Origin: Lewinella sp. IMCC34191 | Lineage (GTDB): Bacteria; Bacteroidota; Bacteroidia; Chitinophagales; Saprospiraceae | Assembly (NCBI RefSeq): GCF_003390935.1 | Contig: NZ_QNQZ01000001.1 | Coordinates: forward strand, 1,078,103 to 1,142,102 | Length of the DNA: 64,000 nt | Reading direction: 5' to 3' | In this document: one piece after another, positions 35,472 through 43,130 of the stretch | Numbering within the stretch: position 1 is the stretch's first letter | Layout of the letters: every line of letters begins with the position of its first letter | The notes under the pieces: model-generated | Seen by the model: the letters and a program-made list of their open reading frames with translations, nothing else | What the model was told of the DNA's origin: nothing | The model's database searches: none | Translations under genes and position numbers: made by a program

Positions 35472-36224
35472 ATGCCGTTCATCCGACGTCACTTTACGCC
35501 GCCCAGTCTACGCTTCCGCACTTTCCTGCGGGCCAACCGCTTTTTCCTGATCGGCGTGCTGTTGCTGATCCTGTTTAACTTCTACCTGGTACTGACCAAC
35601 CAGCAGGGTGACGAACTGATTGCCATCAATCAACTGCGCACCGACCGGTTGGACCGGCTCTTCATTGCCGGCACCATGCTGGGTGAGCCGATCGCCTACA
35701 TCGTGGTCATTATCGGCTTTCTGATGTATCGCATCCGGACGGCCATCTTCGTGGCGCTGACGGGCGCGGCCGTAGGCGTCATTACCGGACTGCTAAAGCT
35801 CTATTTCGCCGAAGCGCGCCCGATGCGCTGGTTTTTCGACAACTTCGAGGCCACCTGGCACAATCTGAACCTCTTCGACGAATCGATGCGCAACTGGGGG
35901 GACACCAGCTTCCCCAGCGGACACTCGGCCTCGGCCTTCGCCTTATTCAGTTTCGTTTCGCTGAACGTGCGGCGCCCGAAAATCCTGGTCAGTGTGCTGT
36001 GTTTTCTACTGGCCACCGAGGTGGCATTCAGCCGGATGTACCTGCTGTATCATTTTTTACGAGACGTGACCGCCGGTGCATTTCTGGGGCTTCTCATTGC
36101 GGTGGTCATGTTTTTCCTACAGTGGAAACTAGCCCCCGATAACCGCGTTCTCAACGATGGTATCTGGTGGACGTCCGCACGTACCCTACCCCAATCAAAG
36201 AATAGCCCAACCGACCAAGAGTAA
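35472..36224 (+). CDS. PAP2-family membrane phosphatase
   Basis: The product has 250 residues and six hydrophobic helices. The three catalytic motifs are KLYFAEARP (K-x6-RP), PSGHSASAF and SRMYLLYHFLRDV (SR-x5-H-x3-D). The family dephosphorylates lipid phosphates such as undecaprenyl pyrophosphate or phosphatidic acid at the outer face of the inner membrane. It sits between an Lpt-type permease and an amino-acid dehydrogenase; the nearest functional link is envelope lipid recycling. Confidence 0.88.
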   Translation: MPFIRRHFTPPSLRFRTFLRANRFFLIGVLLLILFNFYLVLTNQQGDELIAINQLRTDRLDRLFIAGTMLGEPIAYIVVIIGFLMYRIRTAIFVALTGAAVGVITGLLKLYFAEARPMRWFFDNFEATWHNLNLFDESMRNWGDTSFPSGHSASAFALFSFVSLNVRRPKILVSVLCFLLATEVAFSRMYLLYHFLRDVTAGAFLGLLIAVVMFFLQWKLAPDNRVLNDGIWWTSARTLPQSKNSPTDQE

Positions 36225-36226
36225 CC

Positions 36227-37450
36227 ATGCCCGACCGCCTTCGCCAAATTCCCATCGCCGTTATCCGGGAGGATAAACAGCCCCCCGACGCCCGCGTCCC
36301 CCTGACCCCTAAACAGGTCGCCGGCCTACGCGCAGAGGGCCTCGACATCGTCGTTCAGCCCTCCACCAACCGCTGCTTTTCCGACGAGGAGTACACCAAA
36401 CTGGGCATTCCCCTGCAGGAAGACCTCTCCGACCGGCGGCTGCTGCTCGGCATCAAGGAGGTTCCCATCGACCGGTTATTACCCGGAAAGACGTACTGTA
36501 ATTTCGCGCACGTAGCGAAGTTCCAGCCGTACAACCAGCCCCTGTTACGGGCGCTGCTGGACCGCAATATTACCCACATTGACTACGAGTACCTGACTGA
36601 TGACCGGGGTCGCCGCCTCATTGCTTTCGGTTACTGGGCCGGAATGGTAGGCGCACACAACGGAGTATGGGCGTACGCTAAACGTAGCGGCAAACTGGAG
36701 CTACCCCGGCTCAAGGACGTGTACGACTATGCTGCCGCTAAAAAAGTATATCGCGCCACAAAGCTTCCCGCGATCCGTGTGGTGCTAACGGGTACGGGAC
36801 GGGTCGGCAGCGGTGCCGCACGTGTCCTCAAGGACATGGGCTTTAAAAAAGTATCGCCCGAGGATTTTCTCGGCGAAACGGAAGGTCCCGTTTTCACTCA
36901 GCTAGCGGTAGAAGATTACGCCGCGCACCCCGACGGACGCCCCGTCAAACGCAAGCACTTCTACAAGCACGCGGACGAGTACGTAAGCACCTTCGATCGC
37001 TACGCTGCCCGGGCCGATATCTTCATCAACGGCATCTTCTGGGACGGCAAGGCTCCGGCCTTCTTTACACGGGAGGACATGGGGTCTGCCGACTTCCGCA
37101 TCAACACCATCGCCGATGTGACCTGCGATATCGCCCCGGCGGCCAGCGTCCCTTCCACCCTGCGGGCGAGTACCATCGCCGACCCGGTATTCGGTTACGA
37201 CCCTGCCAGTGGTGAGGAAACCCCGCCCTACCGCGACGGCGTAGTCGATGTCATGTCCATCGATAACCTGCCCAGTGAACTGCCGCGGGATGCGAGTAAA
37301 GCATTCGGTCAAACGCTGATTGAGAAGATCTTGCCGGAGTTCGATAAGCCGGAGAGCGAAATCCTACGGCGGGCAACCATAACCGACGCGGGCGAATTAG
37401 GTCCGGACTTTCAGTACCTGACCGAATTCGCCGGACTTTCCCCGTCTTAG
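36227..37450 (+). CDS. LYS1/alanine-dehydrogenase-like NAD(P)-dependent dehydrogenase
   Basis: The product has 407 residues. It opens with the AlaDH/PNT-type N-terminal domain (IAVIREDKQPPDARVPLTPKQV), then a Rossmann domain with VVLTGTGRVGSGAARVL, and DVTCDIAPAASVPSTLRASTIADPVF, the segment conserved in saccharopine dehydrogenase (LYS1) proteins. It probably reduces or oxidises an amino-acid or keto-acid adduct; the substrate is uncertain. It begins 2 bp after the PAP2 stop, so co-transcription is likely. Confidence 0.8.
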   Translation: MPDRLRQIPIAVIREDKQPPDARVPLTPKQVAGLRAEGLDIVVQPSTNRCFSDEEYTKLGIPLQEDLSDRRLLLGIKEVPIDRLLPGKTYCNFAHVAKFQPYNQPLLRALLDRNITHIDYEYLTDDRGRRLIAFGYWAGMVGAHNGVWAYAKRSGKLELPRLKDVYDYAAAKKVYRATKLPAIRVVLTGTGRVGSGAARVLKDMGFKKVSPEDFLGETEGPVFTQLAVEDYAAHPDGRPVKRKHFYKHADEYVSTFDRYAARADIFINGIFWDGKAPAFFTREDMGSADFRINTIADVTCDIAPAASVPSTLRASTIADPVFGYDPASGEETPPYRDGVVDVMSIDNLPSELPRDASKAFGQTLIEKILPEFDKPESEILRRATITDAGELGPDFQYLTEFAGLSPS

Positions 37451-37464
37451 TAGCTTGGCATAGG

Positions 37465-38481
37465 ATGAAGGTCAATCTCATTTCCGATACGGCTACGCAG
37501 CCTACCCCCGCGATGCTGGAAGCCATGTTTGCCGCCGCCGTGGGCGATGACGTTTTCCGGCAGGATCCTACAGTCAATGAACTGGAGGAATACGGTGCCG
37601 AACTGATGGGTATGGAAGCGGCGCTGTTTTGTCCCTCCGGGACCATGACCAATCAGCTGGCCATCAAGGTTCATACCCGCCCCCTCGACGAGGTAATCTG
37701 CGAGGAAAAGAGCCACATCTACCAGTACGAGGGAGGTGTCTACAGCCTGATATCCAACGTTAGTCTCAACACCCTGCACGGGGAGCGCGGAAAGATCCTG
37801 CCGGGTCAGATTGCCGCCGCCGTCAAGCTGGAATACGACTGGCTGCCCCGCACGCGCCTGGTCGTCTTGGAGAATACCTGTAATAAGGGCGGGGGAAGCA
37901 TCTACACCATAAGTGAAGCGACCGCGCTGGTCGAGGAAGCCCGGAAACACAAATTGGCGGTCCACCTGGACGGTGCCCGTCTCTTCAACGCCCTGGCCGA
38001 AACGGGTGAATCTCCCGACGAATGGGGCCGGCTTTTCGATACCGTTTCCATTTGTCTGAGCAAGGGACTGGGTGCACCGGTGGGCAGTCTGCTAGTGGGC
38101 CCCGCCGACCTGATTAAGGAAGCGCGTCGGTACCGCAAGGTACTCGGCGGAGGGATGCGGCAATCGGGTTACCTGGCCGCCGCCGGCCTGTACGCGCTGA
38201 AGCACCACCGGGAACGCTTACGCATGGACAACGAGCGCGCCCGCCGGCTAGCGGAAGCCGTCGTGCAACAGCCCTACGTGGAAAGCGTGGAACAGACGGA
38301 AAGTAATATTTGCATCTTCCACCTCGCGGATCGTACCGCCCAAGACTACCTCGAGCAATTGAGCGATCGCGGCATAGCGGCCACTCCCTTCGGACCCAAG
38401 ACCGTACGATTTACGACCCACCTGGGTGTCGACGACCGGCAGATCGACTACGTTATCGCCCAACTGCCCCAGCTGGCGTGA
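37465..38481 (+). CDS. ltaE: Low-specificity threonine aldolase
   Basis: The product has 338 residues. The PLP-fold motifs are LISDTATQPT, GDDVFRQDPTVNELE, CPSGTMTNQLA, HLDGARLFNA and the Schiff-base Lys200 in SICLSKGLGAPVGS. It splits threonine and allo-threonine into glycine and acetaldehyde. It starts 14 bp after the dehydrogenase gene, so it is likely in the same operon. The last 29 bp overlap the convergent ferredoxin gene. Confidence 0.93.
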   Translation: MKVNLISDTATQPTPAMLEAMFAAAVGDDVFRQDPTVNELEEYGAELMGMEAALFCPSGTMTNQLAIKVHTRPLDEVICEEKSHIYQYEGGVYSLISNVSLNTLHGERGKILPGQIAAAVKLEYDWLPRTRLVVLENTCNKGGGSIYTISEATALVEEARKHKLAVHLDGARLFNALAETGESPDEWGRLFDTVSICLSKGLGAPVGSLLVGPADLIKEARRYRKVLGGGMRQSGYLAAAGLYALKHHRERLRMDNERARRLAEAVVQQPYVESVEQTESNICIFHLADRTAQDYLEQLSDRGIAATPFGPKTVRFTTHLGVDDRQIDYVIAQLPQLA

Positions 38482-38689
38482 CTTCAGCCACCGCCGGCCG
38501 GTGACGGATGGTGTCCACCGGGCAGATCTGTTCGCATAGCAAGCAAGCGATATCGCAGGGACGGTCAACCGCAATCGTGTCGAACGGACTCACGAAGCCG
38601 GCCTCCTGCGGGCAAATGGCAATGCAGGCCCCACAGTTAATGCAGGCGTTCCACCCTATGTCGAAGATTACGGGTTGCTGCTTGCTCAT
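38453..38689 (-). CDS. Two-cluster [4Fe-4S] ferredoxin paired with geranylgeranyl reductase
   Basis: The product has 78 residues. CINCGACIAICP and CDIACLLCEQICP provide eight Cys for two [4Fe-4S] clusters; the second motif (CxxxCxxCxxxCP) is slightly expanded. Its ATG overlaps the reductase stop by 4 bp (ATGA), so the two are translationally coupled. The likely role is electron donor to the flavin reductase next to it. The 3' end overlaps ltaE by 29 bp. Confidence 0.88.
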   Translation of the reverse strand: MSKQQPVIFDIGWNACINCGACIAICPQEAGFVSPFDTIAVDRPCDIACLLCEQICPVDTIRHRPAVAEVTPAGAVGR

Positions 38690-39861
38690 ATTTTTTTGAA
38701 TTCGGAGGTCGGGCTGAAGTAATCGGACATCGTGGCGTAAAGCTGGCTATCCCTTTCGGCGATGTTCATATTGTGGAAAATGTCCGTCTTGATATCGTAC
38801 AACTTCCACATCTTCTCCCCGACCGCGGACAGCCAGAGGTCCTGGTAAGCACTTAGGGCGTCGGAGCGCAGGGGTAAATTGTCCGCCAGGTGGCCGGAGA
38901 GAAAGGTCCCGGCGATTTTCCCCCCGGCAACAGCGGTATGCAGACCGCCCCCGGTTATCGGATTCACGTGCCGGGCCGCATCACCTACCAGAATCATATT
39001 ATCGGCGTACTGCGTCCGCAGCGGCGAGGCTAGCGGTACGCCCCCACCCTGCACTTCGAGGATGCGGGAGTTGGCAAAGCGATCGGCAAAGAAACTATCG
39101 GACATGAAACGGTGAAGGTGGTCCTTTGCCGGCTCCTTAGTCATGGTGGCTATCACACCCAGGCCGATTTCCGCATAGCCGTTCCCTTTGGGAAACACCC
39201 AGGCGTATCCTCCCGGTGCCCAACGGTGTCCCGTGACAATCTCGAGCAAACCCTCCGTTTCGACGCCGTCCACAATGAACTGGAGACAGCCGGCCAACTC
39301 GGTGATTTTGATGTGTGTCTGTAGGCCGGCCCACTTCCCGACCTGTGACTGCAGGCCATCAGCCCCGACCACGATCCTGGCCGACACGTCGATTTCCTGA
39401 TTGTAGCGTCGCAGGTGGACGGTACAACGGCCATCCGGAGTGGGGGTATACCCTAACCCTTCGGTCTTCAGCCATACGTCTACTCCGGCTCGTTCGGCCT
39501 GGGTCATGAGGTGACGGTCAAACCGTCGCCGATCAACAACGTAGCCCAGGGGCTTTTTTCCACCTCCCGATCCGTATTCGTCGGGTTTGAGCCGGCGGTA
39601 ATCGTGGACGGTGCGTTCCCCGCGCTCGTCGTATATGGCAAAGCCATAGATGGCCTCGTGGATGAACTCGTCGTCGGGAACGATATCCGCCGCCTCTAGG
39701 GCATGGCGGCTAATGGCTCCGGAGCACTGGATCGGCGCGCCTAGTTCCTGACGTTTATCGACCATGAGAACCCGCAAGCCCGCGTTGGCGGCAAATCGGG
39801 CGGTCGTTGACCCTGCCGGTCCGGAACCAACAATAAGGACGTCGTAATCTAATTGGGGCAT
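38686..39861 (-). CDS. Geranylgeranyl-reductase-family FAD oxidoreductase
   Basis: The product has 391 residues from the ATG at 39861. The FAD-binding DVLIVGSGPAGSTTARFAA, the RxxFDRHL region, VGADGLQSQVGK, GGYAWVFPKGNGYAEIGLG and LVGDAARHVNPITGGGLHTA (second FAD motif) identify the GGR/ChlP family. Members reduce the double bonds of geranylgeranyl chains in archaeal lipids, chlorophyll/tocopherol side chains or menaquinone. The coupled ferredoxin resembles the archaeal arrangement with ferredoxin as donor. The target lipid here is unknown. Confidence 0.9.
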   Translation of the reverse strand: MPQLDYDVLIVGSGPAGSTTARFAANAGLRVLMVDKRQELGAPIQCSGAISRHALEAADIVPDDEFIHEAIYGFAIYDERGERTVHDYRRLKPDEYGSGGGKKPLGYVVDRRRFDRHLMTQAERAGVDVWLKTEGLGYTPTPDGRCTVHLRRYNQEIDVSARIVVGADGLQSQVGKWAGLQTHIKITELAGCLQFIVDGVETEGLLEIVTGHRWAPGGYAWVFPKGNGYAEIGLGVIATMTKEPAKDHLHRFMSDSFFADRFANSRILEVQGGGVPLASPLRTQYADNMILVGDAARHVNPITGGGLHTAVAGGKIAGTFLSGHLADNLPLRSDALSAYQDLWLSAVGEKMWKLYDIKTDIFHNMNIAERDSQLYATMSDYFSPTSEFKKI

Positions 39862-39924
39862 GCAGTGCGATTGTCTACTGCCAAACCACTGCCCCGGTAG
39901 TGTGTTCAACCCGGCGGAAGGTGA

Positions 39925-40542
39925 CTAGCCTTCGTCGCCCGACTTCCACACTTCGTACCACCGCTTTCCGGATGACTGGCGCTCTTCCCGGCGTTTCTCG
40001 CGGCGGCGGGCTTTGCGGCGTTTATTCATTTTCCTTTCCTGGTCTTTATTCCAGATGTCGTTGCGTTTGCTGATCACGTAGCGGACGCTGACGGCCGTTT
40101 GGGTGTACAGCACCGATTCTCCGCCGGTGACATTCACGGCCGGTTTAAAATCGTAGGAGATATTTATGCGCTTGACGGTGGCCTCCAGACCGACGATACC
40201 CGTCAGGCCCGCCGGGCCATTAAAGGAATTACCGGTTTCCGTATCGATCTCATTGTTCCAGCCGGCGTGTACACCGGCCCCGTAAAAGAGATTAATCCGG
40301 CGGCTCAGCAACGGTTGGTGCTGTTTGCCGAGCAGGGTAACGCTGCCTTCGTCTTTACCGATAGCCTGGTGAACGATGCCTTCCAGAACGAAATTCTTGT
40401 GAATTTGCGGTACGCGCAGTTGAACCGTTGCCCCCCACTCCGTACCCACGCGAATGCCGAAGGCCGCATCGTAGGACTGGGCAACCACGAATGCCGGAAA
40501 TAGGAACGACAAAAAAATGACTGACAGCTTCATGCGCATCAT
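39925..40542 (-). CDS. Outer-membrane barrel-like protein with basic C-terminal tail
   Basis: The product has 205 residues with a signal peptide ending near VVAQ. About 130 residues of alternating strands with Gly and aromatic residues suggest a small barrel (EWGATVQLRVPQ, INLFYGAGVHAGW, INISYDFKPAVNV, TAVSVRYVI). The C-terminal 40 residues are unusual: a highly basic stretch (KMNKRRKARRREKRREER) after the last strand, where barrels normally end. No family was recognised. It lies between the reductase and the ABC ATPase on the same strand. Confidence 0.6.
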   Translation of the reverse strand: MMRMKLSVIFLSFLFPAFVVAQSYDAAFGIRVGTEWGATVQLRVPQIHKNFVLEGIVHQAIGKDEGSVTLLGKQHQPLLSRRINLFYGAGVHAGWNNEIDTETGNSFNGPAGLTGIVGLEATVKRINISYDFKPAVNVTGGESVLYTQTAVSVRYVISKRNDIWNKDQERKMNKRRKARRREKRREERQSSGKRWYEVWKSGDEG

Positions 40543-40564
40543 AACGGTTACGTAATAGACGATC

Positions 40565-42085
40565 TTATGGTTGTCGCAGTTTGAGGGTAGCCAGCAGGCG
40601 GTGCCCCAGTTCGGAATCCGGATGATTCAGGATCTTTTCAACGGGGCCACGTTCCACGATCCGCCCGTTCTCCATCAACAGCAATCGGTCGGTCACCGTT
40701 CTGGCGAGCTCCAGATCGTGGGTTATTAACAGCACCCCGATTCCCCGCTCAGAGCAGACTTTTTTCAATACCCCCACGACTTCTTTTCGCAGCGGTATGT
40801 CCAGTCCACTGAGTGCCTCATCGCAGACCAATACCCTGGGCTGGGCGGCCAGTGCCCGGGCGATGGCCAGCCGCTGCCGCTCTCCCCCGCTTAGCTGATG
40901 GGGTCGCAGGGCGGCGAATCGTTCCGGAGGCAGTCCTACGCCGGAGAGCAGTTCCTCCGCGACCCCCTTGATTCGACCCGGTACGGCTTCCCGAACGGCA
41001 TCCCGGACCGACATCCGGGGGTTTAGCGAAGCAGAAACATTCTGAAAGATCAGTTGGCCCCCGATCAATTGCCTCACCTTCGCCGGGTGGGAGCCGGCCG
41101 GATGGCTCTTGCCCTTAAAGATGATTTCGCCAGCCGTAGCCGTGCGTAGGCCGGTCAACCAGTTCGCCACGGTGCTTTTGCCGCAACCACTCGGTCCGAT
41201 TAAGCCCACCCATTCACCCGCGGCGAGCGTAAAGGAACAGTCGTTTACCGCCGATTCCTCCCCCACGGCATCCGCGAACCTTACCGAGAGGGAGCGGACT
41301 TCCACCAGGGTTTTCACTTTGCCTACGACCTCCGGGACGTCTTTTGTTTCGGTACGGCCTTCCCCCGCAGACTGCCTTTCGGCACTCCGACCGGAAAGCG
41401 TAACCGAGCGGTCGGTCACCCGGCGGATCAGCCGCTGATCGTGGGTAATAAATAACAAACCCATGTGATGATCCCGGCGAAGCGCGTCGAGCAGGCGAAC
41501 GATTTCCAGTTCGGTTATCGAATCCAGCGCCGTGGTCGGTTCGTCGGCAATTAATAGCCGCGGCTGACCCGCCAGGGCCATGGCGATCATAAGCCGTTGC
41601 AGCTGGCCGCCGCTCAGCTGACCGGGCATGGCGGTCATCAGTCGGTCGCGGATGGTATCGAGTTCCACCTGGGCCAGCAACCTTTCCAGATAAGCTTCAG
41701 ACTCTACCCCATTGGGTTTGAGGCGGTCGATGGCCTCTCGCAATTGATATCCGCAGGTGAGGACGGGATTGAGGGCCGCGGCAGGTTCCTGAAAAATCAT
41801 GCCGATTTCCCTTCCACGTATCCGTTGTAAATCGACCGCCGGAGCGTTGATTAACTCGATTAACCGACCATCCTTCAGTTGATAGCGGGCTTCACCGCGA
41901 ACCTGAACACCCCGTTTTGGCAATAACCCTAATAAGGCTGCCGCGCAACTACTCTTACCACTACCGGAGGGTCCTACCAGCGCAACCGATTCGCCGGGGA
42001 GCACCGCGAGGTTTACGTCGCTGACCGCGGCCGTAGGTTGTCCGTAGGAAACGCTGAGTCCGTTTACATTAAGGAGTTCGATCAA
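40565..42085 (-). CDS. Double ATPase of a peptide/nickel-type ABC importer
   Basis: The product has 506 residues with two complete ATPase units. Unit 1: GPSGSGKSS, LSGGQLQRLMIAMAL, LLIADEPTTALD. Unit 2: GPSGCGKST, LSGGERQRLAIARAL, VLVCDEALSGLD. This DppD-DppF fusion (as in YejF) energises import of peptides, opines or metals. No permease or binding protein is adjacent, so the transporter is split or the permeases lie elsewhere. The start is a TTG at 42085; no better in-frame start precedes the Walker A. Confidence 0.88.
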   Translation of the reverse strand: MIELLNVNGLSVSYGQPTAAVSDVNLAVLPGESVALVGPSGSGKSSCAAALLGLLPKRGVQVRGEARYQLKDGRLIELINAPAVDLQRIRGREIGMIFQEPAAALNPVLTCGYQLREAIDRLKPNGVESEAYLERLLAQVELDTIRDRLMTAMPGQLSGGQLQRLMIAMALAGQPRLLIADEPTTALDSITELEIVRLLDALRRDHHMGLLFITHDQRLIRRVTDRSVTLSGRSAERQSAGEGRTETKDVPEVVGKVKTLVEVRSLSVRFADAVGEESAVNDCSFTLAAGEWVGLIGPSGCGKSTVANWLTGLRTATAGEIIFKGKSHPAGSHPAKVRQLIGGQLIFQNVSASLNPRMSVRDAVREAVPGRIKGVAEELLSGVGLPPERFAALRPHQLSGGERQRLAIARALAAQPRVLVCDEALSGLDIPLRKEVVGVLKKVCSERGIGVLLITHDLELARTVTDRLLLMENGRIVERGPVEKILNHPDSELGHRLLATLKLRQP

Positions 42086-42097
42086 AATCGGATAGTC

Positions 42098-42559
42098 TTA
42101 CCACTCCGGTACCATCGGGAGGAATTTGTACGCTTCTGCTTCGTAATCGATTGCGGCAACGTAGGATTCGCGTCCGTTGGATACCATCAGGTAAGGAACG
42201 CGCAGCGGCCCGTTATAGTGAGTCGCCTGACGAAATACATCGGTACTCAGAGGAACCTGCGGTGCTTTACACTCGATCAGCAGAAAAGGACGCATGTGTT
42301 GGTCGAAGACCAGGATATCCGTACGACGTGGCTCCCCCCCAATAGTTACCCCCCTTTCGACAGTAATTCGGTTACGATTGTACCGCATATCCTGGATCAG
42401 GAAGTGGATGAGCAACTGACGGACGAATTCCTCGGGCTGCAGGACCAACCACTTGCGCCGAATTTCGCCCATCACCATTCTTCGGTTGCCTTCCATCCGT
42501 AGATTGAGGCGGGATGAAAATCGTTCCAGACGGAGGTCCAGCGGTTGGGGTTTACTCAC
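42098..42559 (-). CDS. HsdR-N-terminal-like (type I restriction) nuclease-domain protein
   Basis: The product has 153 residues, a single domain. RRTDILVF followed by FLLIECKAPQVPL is the D...ExK core of the PD-(D/E)xK nuclease fold found at the N-terminus of HsdR. In Bacteroidota a stand-alone form of this domain is common and is not part of a restriction operon. Here it overlaps acpH by 8 bp; no methylase or specificity subunit is present. A restriction function is not supported. Confidence 0.85.
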   Translation of the reverse strand: MSKPQPLDLRLERFSSRLNLRMEGNRRMVMGEIRRKWLVLQPEEFVRQLLIHFLIQDMRYNRNRITVERGVTIGGEPRRTDILVFDQHMRPFLLIECKAPQVPLSTDVFRQATHYNGPLRVPYLMVSNGRESYVAAIDYEAEAYKFLPMVPEW

Positions 42560-43130
42560 GGTACGTGCGGGCTAGTTGTTGTAGCCTCGGGAACAGTCGG
42601 TCCAGGGTGTAGTTGAACGAATCGGCCTCCTCGCGCAACGTTGTGTTGACCCCCGACAATAATTGTGGATGGCTCAACCGTCGCTCCAGTCGCTCGAAGA
42701 CCCGCGCCATGCCTTCCTGGCTGGTGTACATCTCCAGCCAGTCTCCCCGGGTCATCGCCTCAATATAACCGCCCACCCGGTCATTTACGTGGGGGCGAGC
42801 TACCAGAAGCCGGCGGTAAGCTTGTGCCTTCAAATCCTCAAATGGCACGGGACCCAGGCTATCCCAGTTCTGGTATAAAAAGTAATCGAAGGCGATATCG
42901 GAAACGACCGGAGCATAGCGGCCATGGCGGACCTTGAGCCTTGCGTTGAGAAGGCGCACGTCCGGGTCACGATCCGTGCGTGCATCGATAGCCCGGTGAA
43001 ACAGGACGCCCCGCTGAATGCCCATGGGAAGCGCCGCCAGTTCGCGTCCACGGATGAAGTCTCCCACAAAATTGCCCACTTGCAAGTCGGCGTCGAAGTG
43101 CGACAGCGTGAGGTGGGCCAGGAAATTCAA
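42552..43130 (-). CDS. acpH: Acyl carrier protein phosphodiesterase
   Basis: The product has 192 residues. MNFLAHLTLSH, GNFVGDFIRG, GVLFHRAIDARTD and VSDIAFDYFL carry the conserved His/Asp metal-binding residues of AcpH (DUF479). It removes the phosphopantetheine arm from ACP. The start is a TTG that overlaps the ppk stop (TTGA), with GGAGG a few nt upstream, one of the few Shine-Dalgarno-like sites in the window. Confidence 0.88.
   Translation of the reverse strand: MNFLAHLTLSHFDADLQVGNFVGDFIRGRELAALPMGIQRGVLFHRAIDARTDRDPDVRLLNARLKVRHGRYAPVVSDIAFDYFLYQNWDSLGPVPFEDLKAQAYRRLLVARPHVNDRVGGYIEAMTRGDWLEMYTSQEGMARVFERLERRLSHPQLLSGVNTTLREEADSFNYTLDRLFPRLQQLARTYRE

Noticed and set aside
42098..42559. 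Type I restriction system
   Set aside because: Only the HsdR N-terminal-like domain is present, with no methylase, specificity or helicase part; the neighbours are acpH and ppk1.
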